A stretch of 64,000 bases of DNA from Halobacteria archaeon HArc-gm2 (GTDB lineage: Archaea > Halobacteriota > Halobacteria > Halobacteriales > Haloarculaceae), in assembly GCA_025517465.1 (NCBI GenBank), contig JAOPKE010000002.1:434001-498000 (forward strand), written 5' to 3'. Position 1 is the stretch's first letter, and each line of letters begins with the position of its first letter. Under the pieces are notes generated by a model that was not told where the DNA came from, made no database searches, and worked only from the letters and a program-made list of their open reading frames with translations. Positions 35,257 to 43,979 of the stretch are shown piece after piece. The translations under genes and the position numbers were made by a program.

Positions 35257-37016
35257 GCTTTCACCTCGGCTTCGTCGGCCATCGCGGCCTTGATCTCCGC
35301 GGCGAGTTCGTCGGCGTCGAAGCGGACGCCGTCGTACTTGTTGACGCGGTCGACGCGTTCGAGCACGTCGTGTTCGATGACGTCGGCGAACTGCCCCGTC
35401 GCGTTACACTCGACGACGATGGTCTGCTCGGCCTGTTCGACCTCCTCGGTCAGGTCCGGGCGCGGGAAGATGTAGGGGACGGAGATGAAGCGGACCTCGA
35501 TGTCCTCGTCTTCGAGGAACTCCATCCCTTCGCGCATCGCGCCCTCGTTCGAACCCCAGGAGATGACCAGCGTGTCGGCGTCGGGGTTGCCGAACTCGCG
35601 GTAGTCCCAGTCTTCGCGCTCGATGGCGGTCTCGACCTTCTGCTCGCGTTTCTCGACCTGTTCTTTGCGGACCTCGGTATCCTCGGTCCGGCGACCGAGG
35701 GCGTCGTGTTCGAGACCCGTCGTCATGTGCGCGCCGCCGGAGGTTCCGGGGAACGTCCGCGGCGAGATGCCGTCGGCCGCGGGGAAGTGGGGCTGGAACT
35801 GGTCCTTCTCGTTCATCCAGCCGTCGATGTCCTCCTCGTCGACGACGTTGCCGCGCTCGATCTCGACCTCGTCCATGTCGAAGGCCTCCGGCTTGAACGT
35901 CTGCTCGGTGACGGCCATCGCGAGGTCGGAGACGAGGTACACCGGCGTCTGGTACTTCTCGGCGAGGTTGAACGCCTCGACGGTCTTCCAGAAACACTCC
36001 GAGATAGTCGTCGGCGCGACGACGAACCGCGGAATCTCGCCGTGGCCGCCGTACAGCGTCATGTTGAGGTCGCCCTGTTCCTGCTTGGTCGGCATCCCGG
36101 TCGAGGGACCGGAACGCATCACGTCACAGATGACCAGCGGCGTCTCGGTGGTCGCGACCAGACCGAACGTCTCGGTCATCAAGTCGATCCCCGGACCGGA
36201 CGTCGCGGTCATCGCGCGCGCTCCGGCGCGGGCCGCACCCAGCGCCATGTTGATGGCCGCGAGTTCGTCCTCCGCCTGGACGACTTTCCCGCCGAACTGG
36301 TCGACGCGGCCGGTCATGTACTCCATCACTTCCGTCGCGGGGGTGATGGGGTAACCGGCGTAGAACCGGCAGCCGGCGGCGATGGCGCCCATCCCGATGG
36401 CCTGGTCGCCGTTGATGAGGACGTAGTCCTCGTCGGACGTCTGGAGTTCGTAGCCGAAGTCGTGGTCGTACTCCTCCTGGACGTACTCCTGGCCCTTGCG
36501 CGCGGCCTGCATGTTGTTCTCGACGATGGCCTCCCCCTTGTCGCCGAAGCGCTTCTCCAGGGACTCGTCGAGGTTCTCGATGGGGAACTGCGATACTTCG
36601 CAGGCCGCACCGAGTGCGACGACGTTTGCCATGATGGCCCCGCCGGCCTCCTCCGCGAGGCGCTTGAGCGGAACTTCGAGGCCGATCATCTCGTCGGGCA
36701 CCTCGACGTTCTGCATCGTCGTGCGCTCGCCGTCGTAGATGATGACGGAGCCCTCGTGCAGTTCGTCGAGGTTCTCGTCGATCGTGCGTTCGGTGAGCGC
36801 GATGAGCAGGTCGAGGCGGTCCACGACACTCTGGACGCGGTCGAGCGACGTCCGGATCTTGTATGCCGTGTACCCACCGCGGATACGCGACGCGAAGTCC
36901 TTGGACGTGAAGACGTGCCGACCGGCCCGCGAGAGTGCCTGGGCGAAGATCTTCCCGGTAGAGTCGATTCCATCGCCGGCTTCGCCGCCGATGGCCCAGT
37001 TGAGGTCGTCGGGCAT
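35253..37016 (-). CDS. korA: 2-oxoacid:ferredoxin oxidoreductase, fused gamma-alpha subunit
   Basis: A 587-residue subunit: gamma domain first (about 1-190; GGEAGDGIDSTGKIFAQAL), then the alpha/pyrimidine domain with YPITPATEVMEYM (about 224-236) and TSGPGIDLMTETFGL. The family KorA/PorA and partner KorB use 2-oxoglutarate or pyruvate; the substrate cannot be read from sequence by eye. I start at MPDDLNWAIGGEAGDG; the frame runs further upstream but through the divergent flavin reductase gene. Confidence 0.95.
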   Translation of the reverse strand: MPDDLNWAIGGEAGDGIDSTGKIFAQALSRAGRHVFTSKDFASRIRGGYTAYKIRTSLDRVQSVVDRLDLLIALTERTIDENLDELHEGSVIIYDGERTTMQNVEVPDEMIGLEVPLKRLAEEAGGAIMANVVALGAACEVSQFPIENLDESLEKRFGDKGEAIVENNMQAARKGQEYVQEEYDHDFGYELQTSDEDYVLINGDQAIGMGAIAAGCRFYAGYPITPATEVMEYMTGRVDQFGGKVVQAEDELAAINMALGAARAGARAMTATSGPGIDLMTETFGLVATTETPLVICDVMRSGPSTGMPTKQEQGDLNMTLYGGHGEIPRFVVAPTTISECFWKTVEAFNLAEKYQTPVYLVSDLAMAVTEQTFKPEAFDMDEVEIERGNVVDEEDIDGWMNEKDQFQPHFPAADGISPRTFPGTSGGAHMTTGLEHDALGRRTEDTEVRKEQVEKREQKVETAIEREDWDYREFGNPDADTLVISWGSNEGAMREGMEFLEDEDIEVRFISVPYIFPRPDLTEEVEQAEQTIVVECNATGQFADVIEHDVLERVDRVNKYDGVRFDADELAAEIKAAMADEAEVKA

Positions 37017-37190
37017 TCTAGCGCGTGGGTATCCGTTGCCTATGGAAAAACCTTCTGTAAACGCCTGGAGACCCGAAGGCTGTGGGTTTTGCCTCTTTTC
37101 CGGTTGCGAATAGTGTACTCGATTCCGAGTGATCTGTTCGGCCCGCTCACGGACCGAAACCGGCTTGCCGGTAATCGCCCAAGCGAGCCT

Positions 37191-37922
37191 ATGGATCCAA
37201 CGAAGACTGCCGTCCGGGCCGTCCGTGACGTCGGTCCCGACGCGGTCGCCATCGATCTGGAATCGCCGACCGAGTTCGACGCCCAGCCGGGACAGTTCGT
37301 CAAGCTGACGTTCGACCTGGCCGACAAGCTGGAGTTCGAGGCCATCGAGCGCCTCGCCGCCGAGGGCGAACTCGACGTCGAGACGGCCGACGAACTCGAA
37401 CGCGGCGACGAGGTGCTCGTCTCCCGCTTCTACACCATCTCCTCGCCCGACGTCGGCGACACCTTCGAGATAACCGTCGGCATCGACCCTGACGGAACCC
37501 TCGCCCCGGTCCTCGGCGACCTCTCGGCCGGCGACGTCGTCACCGTCTCCGGCCCCTTCGGGAACGACTACTACGAGGGCGAGGACCCCGCCGTGATTCT
37601 CGCTGGCGGCCCCGGCGTCGGCCCCGCCGTCGGCATCGCCGAGCGCGCCCTCTCGGACGGGAACCGCGCCGCTGTCGTCTACCAGGACGACGCCCCCATC
37701 CACGAAGAGCGTCTCGCCGACATTCGGGAACAGGGCGCCACTGTCACGCTGCTGGCCGCGGGCGAGGACCTGTCCCCCGCCGTCGCAGACGTTCTCGACG
37801 ACTACGGCGCCGACAGCCAGCTCTTCGTCTACGGCTTCGCCGACTTCATCGACGACGCGACGTCGGCCATCGACGCCGCCGGTGGGGATTCGGAAGGCGC
37901 CAAGATCGAGAACTTCGGCTAG
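37191..37922 (+). CDS. FAD-binding oxidoreductase, ferredoxin/NADP-reductase-like
   Basis: A 243-residue flavoprotein. The FAD-binding barrel has SRFYTISSPDVGDTFEITV (about 77-95, RxYS-like) and the NAD(P) domain starts VILAGGPGVGPAVGIAERAL (about 132-151). It lacks an iron-sulfur domain. An insertion rich in Glu/Leu (about 42-68) separates the early strands. Lying head-to-head with korAB, it could move electrons between ferredoxin and NAD(P)H, but that is inference. Confidence 0.82.
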   Translation: MDPTKTAVRAVRDVGPDAVAIDLESPTEFDAQPGQFVKLTFDLADKLEFEAIERLAAEGELDVETADELERGDEVLVSRFYTISSPDVGDTFEITVGIDPDGTLAPVLGDLSAGDVVTVSGPFGNDYYEGEDPAVILAGGPGVGPAVGIAERALSDGNRAAVVYQDDAPIHEERLADIREQGATVTLLAAGEDLSPAVADVLDDYGADSQLFVYGFADFIDDATSAIDAAGGDSEGAKIENFG

Positions 37923-37995
37923 GATCTGTTGGTCTCGGTTTTACAGTTGGCTCATTTTCGTTCGTCGTCCTTGCAGTAGATACCGCAAACAACTC

Positions 37996-38164
37996 GAAAG
38001 CCCTCGGCGCGCTCGGGTCCCGGGACTCGCTGTCGTTCGAGAGAGCGGAGCTCTCTCGTGATGACGAAAGGCGCGCAGCGCCTTTCGAACCACGCGCCTC
38101 ACTCCGTTCGGTGCTTGCTTCGTCCGGGTTCCCCGAGCGCACCTCGCCCTTTCAGTCCACCAGG
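37996..38164. repeat. Element A3: solitary half-unit
   Basis: A single half-unit in a 377-base gap between convergent genes. It begins gaaagccctcggcgcgctcg and ends cctcgccctttcagtccaccagg, with both ends pairing through ggcgcgctcgg / ccgagcgcacc. It contains hairpins cgagagagc-gga-gctctctcg (38038-38058) and cgaaaggcgc-gca-gcgcctttcg joined by TGATGAC. A stretch like the start of the central part of full copies follows to about 38225. No right half is present. Confidence 0.8.
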
Positions 38165-38299
38165 GAACCGCAACCGCAGCCCTCCCCTCCCCCGGTCGGC
38201 CGACGAGACGGCCTCCCGGCCGTGTGGTGCTGTAAGGACGTTTCGGGGAAGGACTGGACGGTCGCAGAGAATTCGACGGAGACGGGGAATCCGGGCTCG

Positions 38300-38467
38300 C
38301 TACATCGCACCGGCGACGCCGCTGCCGATAGCGGCGCCGCAGTCGCCGCAGCCGACGAGGTAGAACCGCTTCGAGGCCGTGAAGAAGCCGGTCGTCGAGT
38401 CCATGTCGAGGAACTCGACGTCGTCAGCCTCGGTCAGTTCCGACTCGCAGTGGGGACAGTGCACCAT
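38300..38467 (-). CDS. Small CxxC zinc protein, downstream paralogue
   Basis: A 55-residue protein: MVHCPHCESELTEADDVEFL start with CPHC (4-7) and a second pair CGDC (40-43), one zinc-ribbon-like fold, then GAAIGSGVAGAM. It is a clear paralogue of the gene just upstream, with two bases between stop and start. Function unknown. Confidence 0.72.
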   Translation of the reverse strand: MVHCPHCESELTEADDVEFLDMDSTTGFFTASKRFYLVGCGDCGAAIGSGVAGAM

Positions 38468-38469
38468 CG

Positions 38470-38655
38470 TTACGCTGCCCCCGCGTTCGATTTGGCGCCG
38501 GCGACGCCGGAGCCGAGCGTTCGGCCGCAGGCGGCGCAGTTGGCGGTGTAAAACCGCTTGGAGGCTCTGATGAATCCGGTCTTTGCGTCGGTCTCGACGA
38601 ACTCGATGTCGTCGGCGTCGTCGAGGGTCGTCTCGCATTCAGGGCAGTGTACCAT
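38470..38655 (-). CDS. Small CxxC zinc protein, upstream paralogue
   Basis: A 61-residue protein with CPEC (4-7) and CAAC (40-43). It shares with its neighbour the frame MVHCP, DD-EF, TGF-ASKRFY and GSGVAGA, so the two arose by tandem duplication and may form a heterodimer or differ in partner. First gene of a two-gene operon. Confidence 0.72.
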   Translation of the reverse strand: MVHCPECETTLDDADDIEFVETDAKTGFIRASKRFYTANCAACGRTLGSGVAGAKSNAGAA

Positions 38656-38740
38656 TGCGCACGGGGCATCGACCGACGCCGAAAAATAACTGTGGGTCGC
38701 TTCGACTGGAACCGAGCGTCAGTTCGCACACCCCCGGAAA

Positions 38741-38750
38741 AGATATACCC
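38741..38750 (+). promoter_or_regulatory. TATA-like box for the HTH/zinc-ribbon regulator
   Basis: agatataccc is centred about 26 bases before the ATG at 38771. Confidence 0.55.
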
Positions 38751-38770
38751 GCCATCATCCAAGGTCTGGT

Positions 38771-39061
38771 ATGCGCGAGGCAAGTCGGACGACCCGCCAG
38801 CGCATCGCCGACCGACTCCGGGACGACGCCCTCCAGGCGGGGGCCATCGCCCGGGAGTTCGAAATACAGACCAGCGACGCGCTCAGTCACGTCGAGCACA
38901 TCTCGAAGTCGCTGGACTCGACCGACGAGCAGTTGCTCGTCGCGCCGCCCACCTGCGAGGAGTGCGGCTTCGACGCCTTCGACGACCTGGTCAACCGGCC
39001 GAGTCGCTGTCCGGAGTGCAAGAGCGAGTCCGTGACGGAACCGGCCTATCGGATCAACTAG
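38771..39061 (+). CDS. HTH domain fused to zinc ribbon, predicted regulator
   Basis: A 96-residue protein: winged-helix-like part (about 1-55; RQRIADRLRDDALQAGAIAREF, HVEHISKSL) followed by a zinc ribbon with CEEC (62-65) and CPEC (80-83). This architecture is an archaeal family of predicted transcription regulators. Targets are unknown. Confidence 0.82.
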   Translation: MREASRTTRQRIADRLRDDALQAGAIAREFEIQTSDALSHVEHISKSLDSTDEQLLVAPPTCEECGFDAFDDLVNRPSRCPECKSESVTEPAYRIN

Positions 39062-39122
39062 CAGCGAGCGGGGGTCTCAGCCCGGTTCGCAGCCCCGTTC
39101 ACGGAGCGACGCGTCGTCGCCG

Positions 39123-39545
39123 TTAGCTCCCGGAGAAGCCGATCCGACTGCCCGACGAGAGATCTTCGTCCGCCGCGGGCCCGAGGTGCTCGAACGCGTA
39201 GCGGTCGTCGGCGAGGTAGACGGCACCGTCCTCGACGGCTATCTCCACGGCTTCGAGCGTGGCGCCTTCGCAGGGACCGAAGTTGCAGTACCCTGAGTCC
39301 ATCTCGAAGTACGCGCCGTGTTTCTCGCAGACGAGTTCGTCGTTTCGGAGCGCCGCACCGGACCCGGAGTCCAGGCGCACGTCGGTCCAGTGCTGACAGT
39401 AGTTCTCGTAGGCGACGACGCCGTCGGTCAGGCGGAGCAGGATGGCCTCGACGCGCTCGTCGCCGTCGGCGACTGTCGCGGTGAACAGCAGGCTCCCGTC
39501 CTCGGGCACCTCGTCCAGGGCGACGATCCGGCGTGAGTCGTCCAT
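39123..39545 (-). CDS. Rieske-type [2Fe-2S] protein
   Basis: A 140-residue soluble Rieske domain. Ligands are in YCQHWTDV (Cys50, His52) and CEKHGAYF (Cys73, His76), followed by NFGPCEGATLEAVEIAVEDG. The pattern is that of Rieske ferredoxins that feed oxygenases rather than of bc-complex subunits; no oxygenase lies next to it. Electron donor role is inferred. Confidence 0.88.
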   Translation of the reverse strand: MDDSRRIVALDEVPEDGSLLFTATVADGDERVEAILLRLTDGVVAYENYCQHWTDVRLDSGSGAALRNDELVCEKHGAYFEMDSGYCNFGPCEGATLEAVEIAVEDGAVYLADDRYAFEHLGPAADEDLSSGSRIGFSGS

Positions 39546-39667
39546 GCTGGCCCGAGCGTTCGCGAGTCACCGATTTGAATCCCGCGGTCCAGAGGGGCCG
39601 GTCCGCCGAGGTCGCCCAACCGCCGGCCCGCCCGAACGTTCATTTGGTGAGTTCCGCTATCTAGCCC

Positions 39668-41245
39668 ATGAGCGAACCCGAGGCGCCCGCGGTGTCGTTC
39701 CCCCTCAAGGAGCGCGCGATGGACGAGGCGCCGGTCGGTATCACCATCACTGACGCGACTCAGCCCGACAACCCGCTAATCTACGTCAACGAGGCGTTCG
39801 AGCGCGTGACGGGCTATCCCCGAGAAGAGGTCCTCGGTCGCAACTGCCGCCTGCTGCAGGGGCCGGAGACGCGCGAGGAACCGGTGCGGACGCTCCGCGA
39901 GGCCGTCGACGCGGGCGAGTCGGTCACCGTCGAACTGCGCAACTACCGCAGAGACGGCGAGGAGTTCTGGAACGAGGTGACCATCGCGCCCATCGAGGGC
40001 GAGGACGGCGAGCCGGTGAACTTCGTCGGCTTCCAGAACGACGTCACGCGCCGGAAGGCCGCGGAGATGGCGCTCGAGGACGAACGCGAACGCCTCGACG
40101 TCGTCTTCCGCCGCGTCGAACGGCTCCTCGACGCCGTGACGACGGCCATCATCGCACCGACGTCCCGGAGCGACCTGGAGCGCGCAGTGTGCGAGGGACT
40201 GGTCGACGCCGGTCCCTACGAGGCGGCCTGGATCGGAACCGTCGACGCCGCGGGCGAGTTACTCTCGGCGTCGAGTACGACGGGCGACCACCCGGGGCTT
40301 CCTGAAGGGGGCGTCCGCGTCGATACCGACCATCCCGCGGCGGTCGCCTGCCGAGAAGGGACGATTCAGGGCCTCCACGGGCTCTCGGATGGCAACGGCG
40401 GAGCCGGTGACGACGGCCAGCAGATAGCCGTTCCGTTGCGTCACGGCGACTCCGAGTACGGCGTCATCACGCTCGTCGCCCCTGCCGGGCTCCGCGTCGA
40501 CGAGCGTGAGGCGACGGTCCTGACGGCGCTCGGGCGAGCCATCGCCGCCGCGCTGTCCGCGGTCGAGACCCGGCGCATCCTCGTCGCGGACGACGTCGTC
40601 GACGTCGAGCTATCGGTGCGCGACGACGACCTCTTCTTCGTCAGGATCTCCGAACAGGTGGACTGTCGGCTGACCTACGAGGGGGCAGTGGCGGATGCCG
40701 ACGTGCCGTCGCTGTACTTCACGGCCACCGGCGCGCCGGTCGAGGCCATCCTCGAGGCCGCCGCGGACTGTCAGGACGTCGTCGCGGTGTCGACGGTCAT
40801 CGAGGACGGGGAGCAACACCTGCTGGAGTTCGAACTCGGCCGGGACCCGCTCGTCGGTCGACTCGCCGCCTTCGGCGCGGAGACGCGATCCATCGTCGCC
40901 GAGGAGGGGGAGGCGTCGGTCGAGTTTACCCTCCCCGCGGGGGCGGACCTGCGCTCGCTCGTCGAGCGCGTCCGCGAGGAGTACCCCGACACGGAGCTGC
41001 GGTCGACTGCCCACCGTGAACGGCCGCCCGAGACCAAACAGGAGTTCTTCACGCGCGTCGAGACGGCGCTGACCGACCGACAGCTCGCGGCCCTCCAGAC
41101 GGCCTTCGTCGGCGGCTTCTTCGACCGGCCACGGCGGGCGACCGGCGACGAACTCGCCGCGTCGATGGACCTCACGCGGTCGACGTTCCACCAGCACCTC
41201 CGGGTCGCCCAGCGAAAGCTCCTCGCGGAGTTCTTCGAGCGGTAG
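39668..41245 (+). CDS. bat: Bat-type PAS/LOV-GAF-HTH_10 regulator
   Basis: A 525-residue regulator. Domains: PAS (about 15-125) with GRNCRLLQGPET, the flavin-cysteine motif of LOV photoreceptors (Cys60); GAF (about 150-300); a Bat-specific region (about 315-455); and HTH_10 (about 460-525) with LTDRQLAALQTAFVGGFFDRPR split before LAASMDLTRSTFHQHLR. Bat is known to control bacterio-opsin and carotenoid genes in Halobacterium. Here it stands 53 bases upstream of crtB on the same strand, so light or oxygen control of bacterioruberin synthesis is likely. Flavin binding is inferred. Confidence 0.9.
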   Translation: MSEPEAPAVSFPLKERAMDEAPVGITITDATQPDNPLIYVNEAFERVTGYPREEVLGRNCRLLQGPETREEPVRTLREAVDAGESVTVELRNYRRDGEEFWNEVTIAPIEGEDGEPVNFVGFQNDVTRRKAAEMALEDERERLDVVFRRVERLLDAVTTAIIAPTSRSDLERAVCEGLVDAGPYEAAWIGTVDAAGELLSASSTTGDHPGLPEGGVRVDTDHPAAVACREGTIQGLHGLSDGNGGAGDDGQQIAVPLRHGDSEYGVITLVAPAGLRVDEREATVLTALGRAIAAALSAVETRRILVADDVVDVELSVRDDDLFFVRISEQVDCRLTYEGAVADADVPSLYFTATGAPVEAILEAAADCQDVVAVSTVIEDGEQHLLEFELGRDPLVGRLAAFGAETRSIVAEEGEASVEFTLPAGADLRSLVERVREEYPDTELRSTAHRERPPETKQEFFTRVETALTDRQLAALQTAFVGGFFDRPRRATGDELAASMDLTRSTFHQHLRVAQRKLLAEFFER

Positions 41246-41267
41246 TACCCTACTAGTCCGGCATCCG

Positions 41268-41275
41268 GCTTATGG
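41268..41275 (+). promoter_or_regulatory. TATA-like box for the crt operon
   Basis: ggcttatgg lies about 27 bases before the crtB ATG at 41299. A Bat-binding site would be expected just upstream; none is obvious by eye in the 25 bases before it. Confidence 0.45.
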
Positions 41276-41298
41276 TACTGACAGCACAACTATAGGTA

Positions 41299-42372
41299 AT
41301 GAGTCAGCCATCCGAAGGGTCCCGCGACGGCGGAGCCTCGACGACGCCGGCCGAACCTGTCGCCGAGAGTAAAGCTATCCAGCGGCGGACCGGTGCGACG
41401 TTCCACCTGGCGACGCGCGTGCTCCCGCGGCGCGTCCGTCACGCGACGTACGTCCTCTACGCGTTCTTCCGCGTCGCCGACGACGTCGTCGACGACCCCG
41501 ACCCGGGGCCGCCGGCCGAGCAGCGCCGGGAACTCGAACGGATGCGCGAGGCTGCCCACGGACGGACCGATAGCGACGACGCCGTGGTGACCGCGTTCCA
41601 CCGTATCGCCGACGAACACGGCGTTTCGCCCACCGAGATCGACGAGTTCGTCGACGCCATGCTGCGGGACGTCGAGGGGGCGGACTACGAGACGTACGAG
41701 GACCTGGAGGCGTACCTCCGGGGCTCGTCGGTGGCGGTTGCCAATATGATGCTCGCGGTGATGGACCCGCCGCAGGCCGACGAGGCGCGACCCCACGCCC
41801 GTGCCCTCGCGGAGGCGTTCCAGCTGACGAACTTCGTCCGCGACGTCAAGGAGGACGTTTGGGATTACGACCGCGTCTACCTCCCGAAGGCGACGCTGCG
41901 CGAGCACGGCGTGAGTACGGACGACGTGCGCGCGCTCGAGCCCTCACCGGCGGTGCGCGAGGCCGTCCGGACGGAACTCCGCCGGACCGAGCGGCGCTAC
42001 CGGGACGGCGTCGCGGGCATCCGGATGCTCCCCCCGGACTGCCAGTTCGCGGTCCTGCTGTCGGCGACGCTGTACGCCGAGCACCACCGGCTCATCAGGG
42101 CGCGAAACTTCGACGTCCTGACCGGCCGACCGTCGCTCTCGACGGCCCGGCGGCTGGTCGTCCTCGCCCGGACCTGGGCCGCCTGGAAACGTTTCGACGA
42201 CCCCGAGACGGTGTTCTACCACGTCAGTCCCGTTCCGGAGACGGAAGACGTCCCGCAGGAGGTTCAGGCGACCAGTGCGGGACGACGTGGTCGGCTCTCC
42301 TCGGCGATCAGGGACCGAACACCCCAGGGCCTCGGCGCCGTCGGCTCGGTCGTCCCCTGGAGGAGCGACTGA
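41299..42372 (+). CDS. crtB: Phytoene synthase
   Basis: A 357-residue squalene/phytoene synthase family enzyme that joins two geranylgeranyl diphosphates. Both Asp motifs are present: RVADDVVDDPD (about 58-68) and QLTNFVRDVKEDVWDYDRVY (about 175-194). It lies first in a crtB-crtD-lyeJ-cruF operon whose genes overlap; its TGA overlaps the crtD ATG by one base (TGATG). The C-terminal 40 residues are polar and probably disordered. Confidence 0.94.
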   Translation: MSQPSEGSRDGGASTTPAEPVAESKAIQRRTGATFHLATRVLPRRVRHATYVLYAFFRVADDVVDDPDPGPPAEQRRELERMREAAHGRTDSDDAVVTAFHRIADEHGVSPTEIDEFVDAMLRDVEGADYETYEDLEAYLRGSSVAVANMMLAVMDPPQADEARPHARALAEAFQLTNFVRDVKEDVWDYDRVYLPKATLREHGVSTDDVRALEPSPAVREAVRTELRRTERRYRDGVAGIRMLPPDCQFAVLLSATLYAEHHRLIRARNFDVLTGRPSLSTARRLVVLARTWAAWKRFDDPETVFYHVSPVPETEDVPQEVQATSAGRRGRLSSAIRDRTPQGLGAVGSVVPWRSD

Positions 42373-43979
42373 TGGCGGCCGGCTCCGACGCCGAGGTCGT
42401 CGTGGTCGGCGCCGGCTTCGGCGGCCTCTCCACGGCGTGCTACCTCGCCGACGCCGGCCTCGACGTCACCGTCGTCGAGAAGAACGAGTCGCTGGGTGGC
42501 CGGGCGAGCGTCCTCGAACGCGACGGGTTCCGCTTCGACATGGGGCCCTCGTGGTACATGATGCCCGACGTCTTCGAGCGCTTCTTCGGCCACTTCGACC
42601 GCGAGCACACCGAGTTCTACGAACTGACTCGCCTCGACCCCCACTACCGGGTGTTCTTCAAGGACGGCGAGGAGGGGACGGGCTCGACCGGTCCGGGTGC
42701 CGGACCGGCCCAGCGCGGCGTCGACCAGGTCGACGTAACGCCCGACCGCGCCGCTATGCGCCGCCTCTTCGAGTCCTACGAACCGGGGGCCGGCGCCGCG
42801 CTCGATAGCTACCTCGAACAGGCCGCCGAAACCTACGAGGTGGGCATGGAGCAGTTCGTCTACACCGACCGCGGCTCGTTCCGGGACTACCTGGACTGGG
42901 ACGTGCTCCGGAACGCCCGCGGGCTGGGCCTGCTCGGGTCGATGCAGGACCACGTCTCGGACTACTTCGACCACCCGAAGCTTCAGCAGCTCGTCCAGTA
43001 CTCGCTGGTGTTCCTGGGCGGGTCGCCGACGAACACCCCCGCGCTGTACAACCTGATGAGCCACGTGGACTTCGAACTCGGCGTCCACTACCCGGAGGCC
43101 GTCGGCGACTTCTCCCCGCCGAACCGCGAGACGGTCTCGCCCGGCGGGATGGGCACCGTCGTCGACGTGATGGCGGCCCTCGGCGCCGAGATGGGCGTTA
43201 CCTACCGCACCGGCGTCGAAGTCGACCGGATCACGGGCGAGCGGGGGAACTTCACCCTCGAAACGAGCCAGGGGCCCGTGACGGCGGACCTGGTCGTGAG
43301 CGACGCCGACTACGCCCACACGGAGAAGCACCTGCTCGCCCCCGAGGACCGGCAGTTCGACGACGATTACTGGGATTCGCGGACGTACGCCCCCTCCGCC
43401 TTCCTGCTGTACCTCGGCGTCGAGGGCGACGTCGATCCGCTGGAACACCACACGCTCGTACTCCCCGAGGACTGGACCGACCACTTCGAGAAGATATTCG
43501 ACGACCCGTCGTGGCCCGACGACCCCGCATACTACTGCTGTGTCCCCTCGGAGACGGACCCGACCGTGGCGCCCGAGGGCCACAGCAACCTCTTCGTGCT
43601 CGTCCCCATCGCCCCGGGGCTGGAGGACGGGCCGGAAGCGAGGGAGGCGGCCCGTGACGCGCTGCTCGACGACCTCGCCGAGAACGTTGGCGTCGACCTG
43701 CGCGACCGCATCGTCGTCGAGGAGCAGTTTACCGTCTCGGAGTTCGCCGACCGGTACAACGCCGAGCAGGGGTCGGCGCTGGGGCTCGCCCACACGCTCA
43801 GACAGACCGGGCCGCTCCGGCCGGACCACCGCTCGTCGGCGCTCGACGGCCTCTACTTCACCGGTGGGTTTACGCGTCCCGGCATCGGCGTTCCGATGTG
43901 TCTGATCAGCGGTGAACACGCGGCCAGCGCCGTCCTCGCCGATCTCGACGGCGATCGACGGATCCAGCGTCCTGCATGA
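42372..43979 (+). CDS. crtD: Carotenoid 3,4-desaturase (CrtD-type phytoene desaturase)
   Basis: A 535-residue FAD enzyme of the CrtI family. FAD motif VVVGAGFGGLSTACYLADAG (about 9-28) with the GGR loop (ESLGGRASVLERDGFRFD) and the C-terminal FTGGFTRPGIGVPMCLISGE (about 496-515). Its place directly before lyeJ and cruF matches the bacterioruberin cluster in which CrtD introduces the 3,4 double bonds; a phytoene-to-lycopene role is the alternative. An insertion with Gly/Asp (about 98-115) is unusual. Overlaps lyeJ by ATGA. Confidence 0.92.
   Translation: MAAGSDAEVVVVGAGFGGLSTACYLADAGLDVTVVEKNESLGGRASVLERDGFRFDMGPSWYMMPDVFERFFGHFDREHTEFYELTRLDPHYRVFFKDGEEGTGSTGPGAGPAQRGVDQVDVTPDRAAMRRLFESYEPGAGAALDSYLEQAAETYEVGMEQFVYTDRGSFRDYLDWDVLRNARGLGLLGSMQDHVSDYFDHPKLQQLVQYSLVFLGGSPTNTPALYNLMSHVDFELGVHYPEAVGDFSPPNRETVSPGGMGTVVDVMAALGAEMGVTYRTGVEVDRITGERGNFTLETSQGPVTADLVVSDADYAHTEKHLLAPEDRQFDDDYWDSRTYAPSAFLLYLGVEGDVDPLEHHTLVLPEDWTDHFEKIFDDPSWPDDPAYYCCVPSETDPTVAPEGHSNLFVLVPIAPGLEDGPEAREAARDALLDDLAENVGVDLRDRIVVEEQFTVSEFADRYNAEQGSALGLAHTLRQTGPLRPDHRSSALDGLYFTGGFTRPGIGVPMCLISGEHAASAVLADLDGDRRIQRPA

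Noticed and set aside
35370-37190. Long upstream extension of the flavin reductase frame through korA
   Set aside because: The sequence opposite korA lacks protein character; the reductase starts cleanly at 37191 with family-typical length.
39123-39545. Second bc-complex Rieske subunit
   Set aside because: It has no Tat signal or anchor and the cluster boxes are of the soluble ferredoxin kind.
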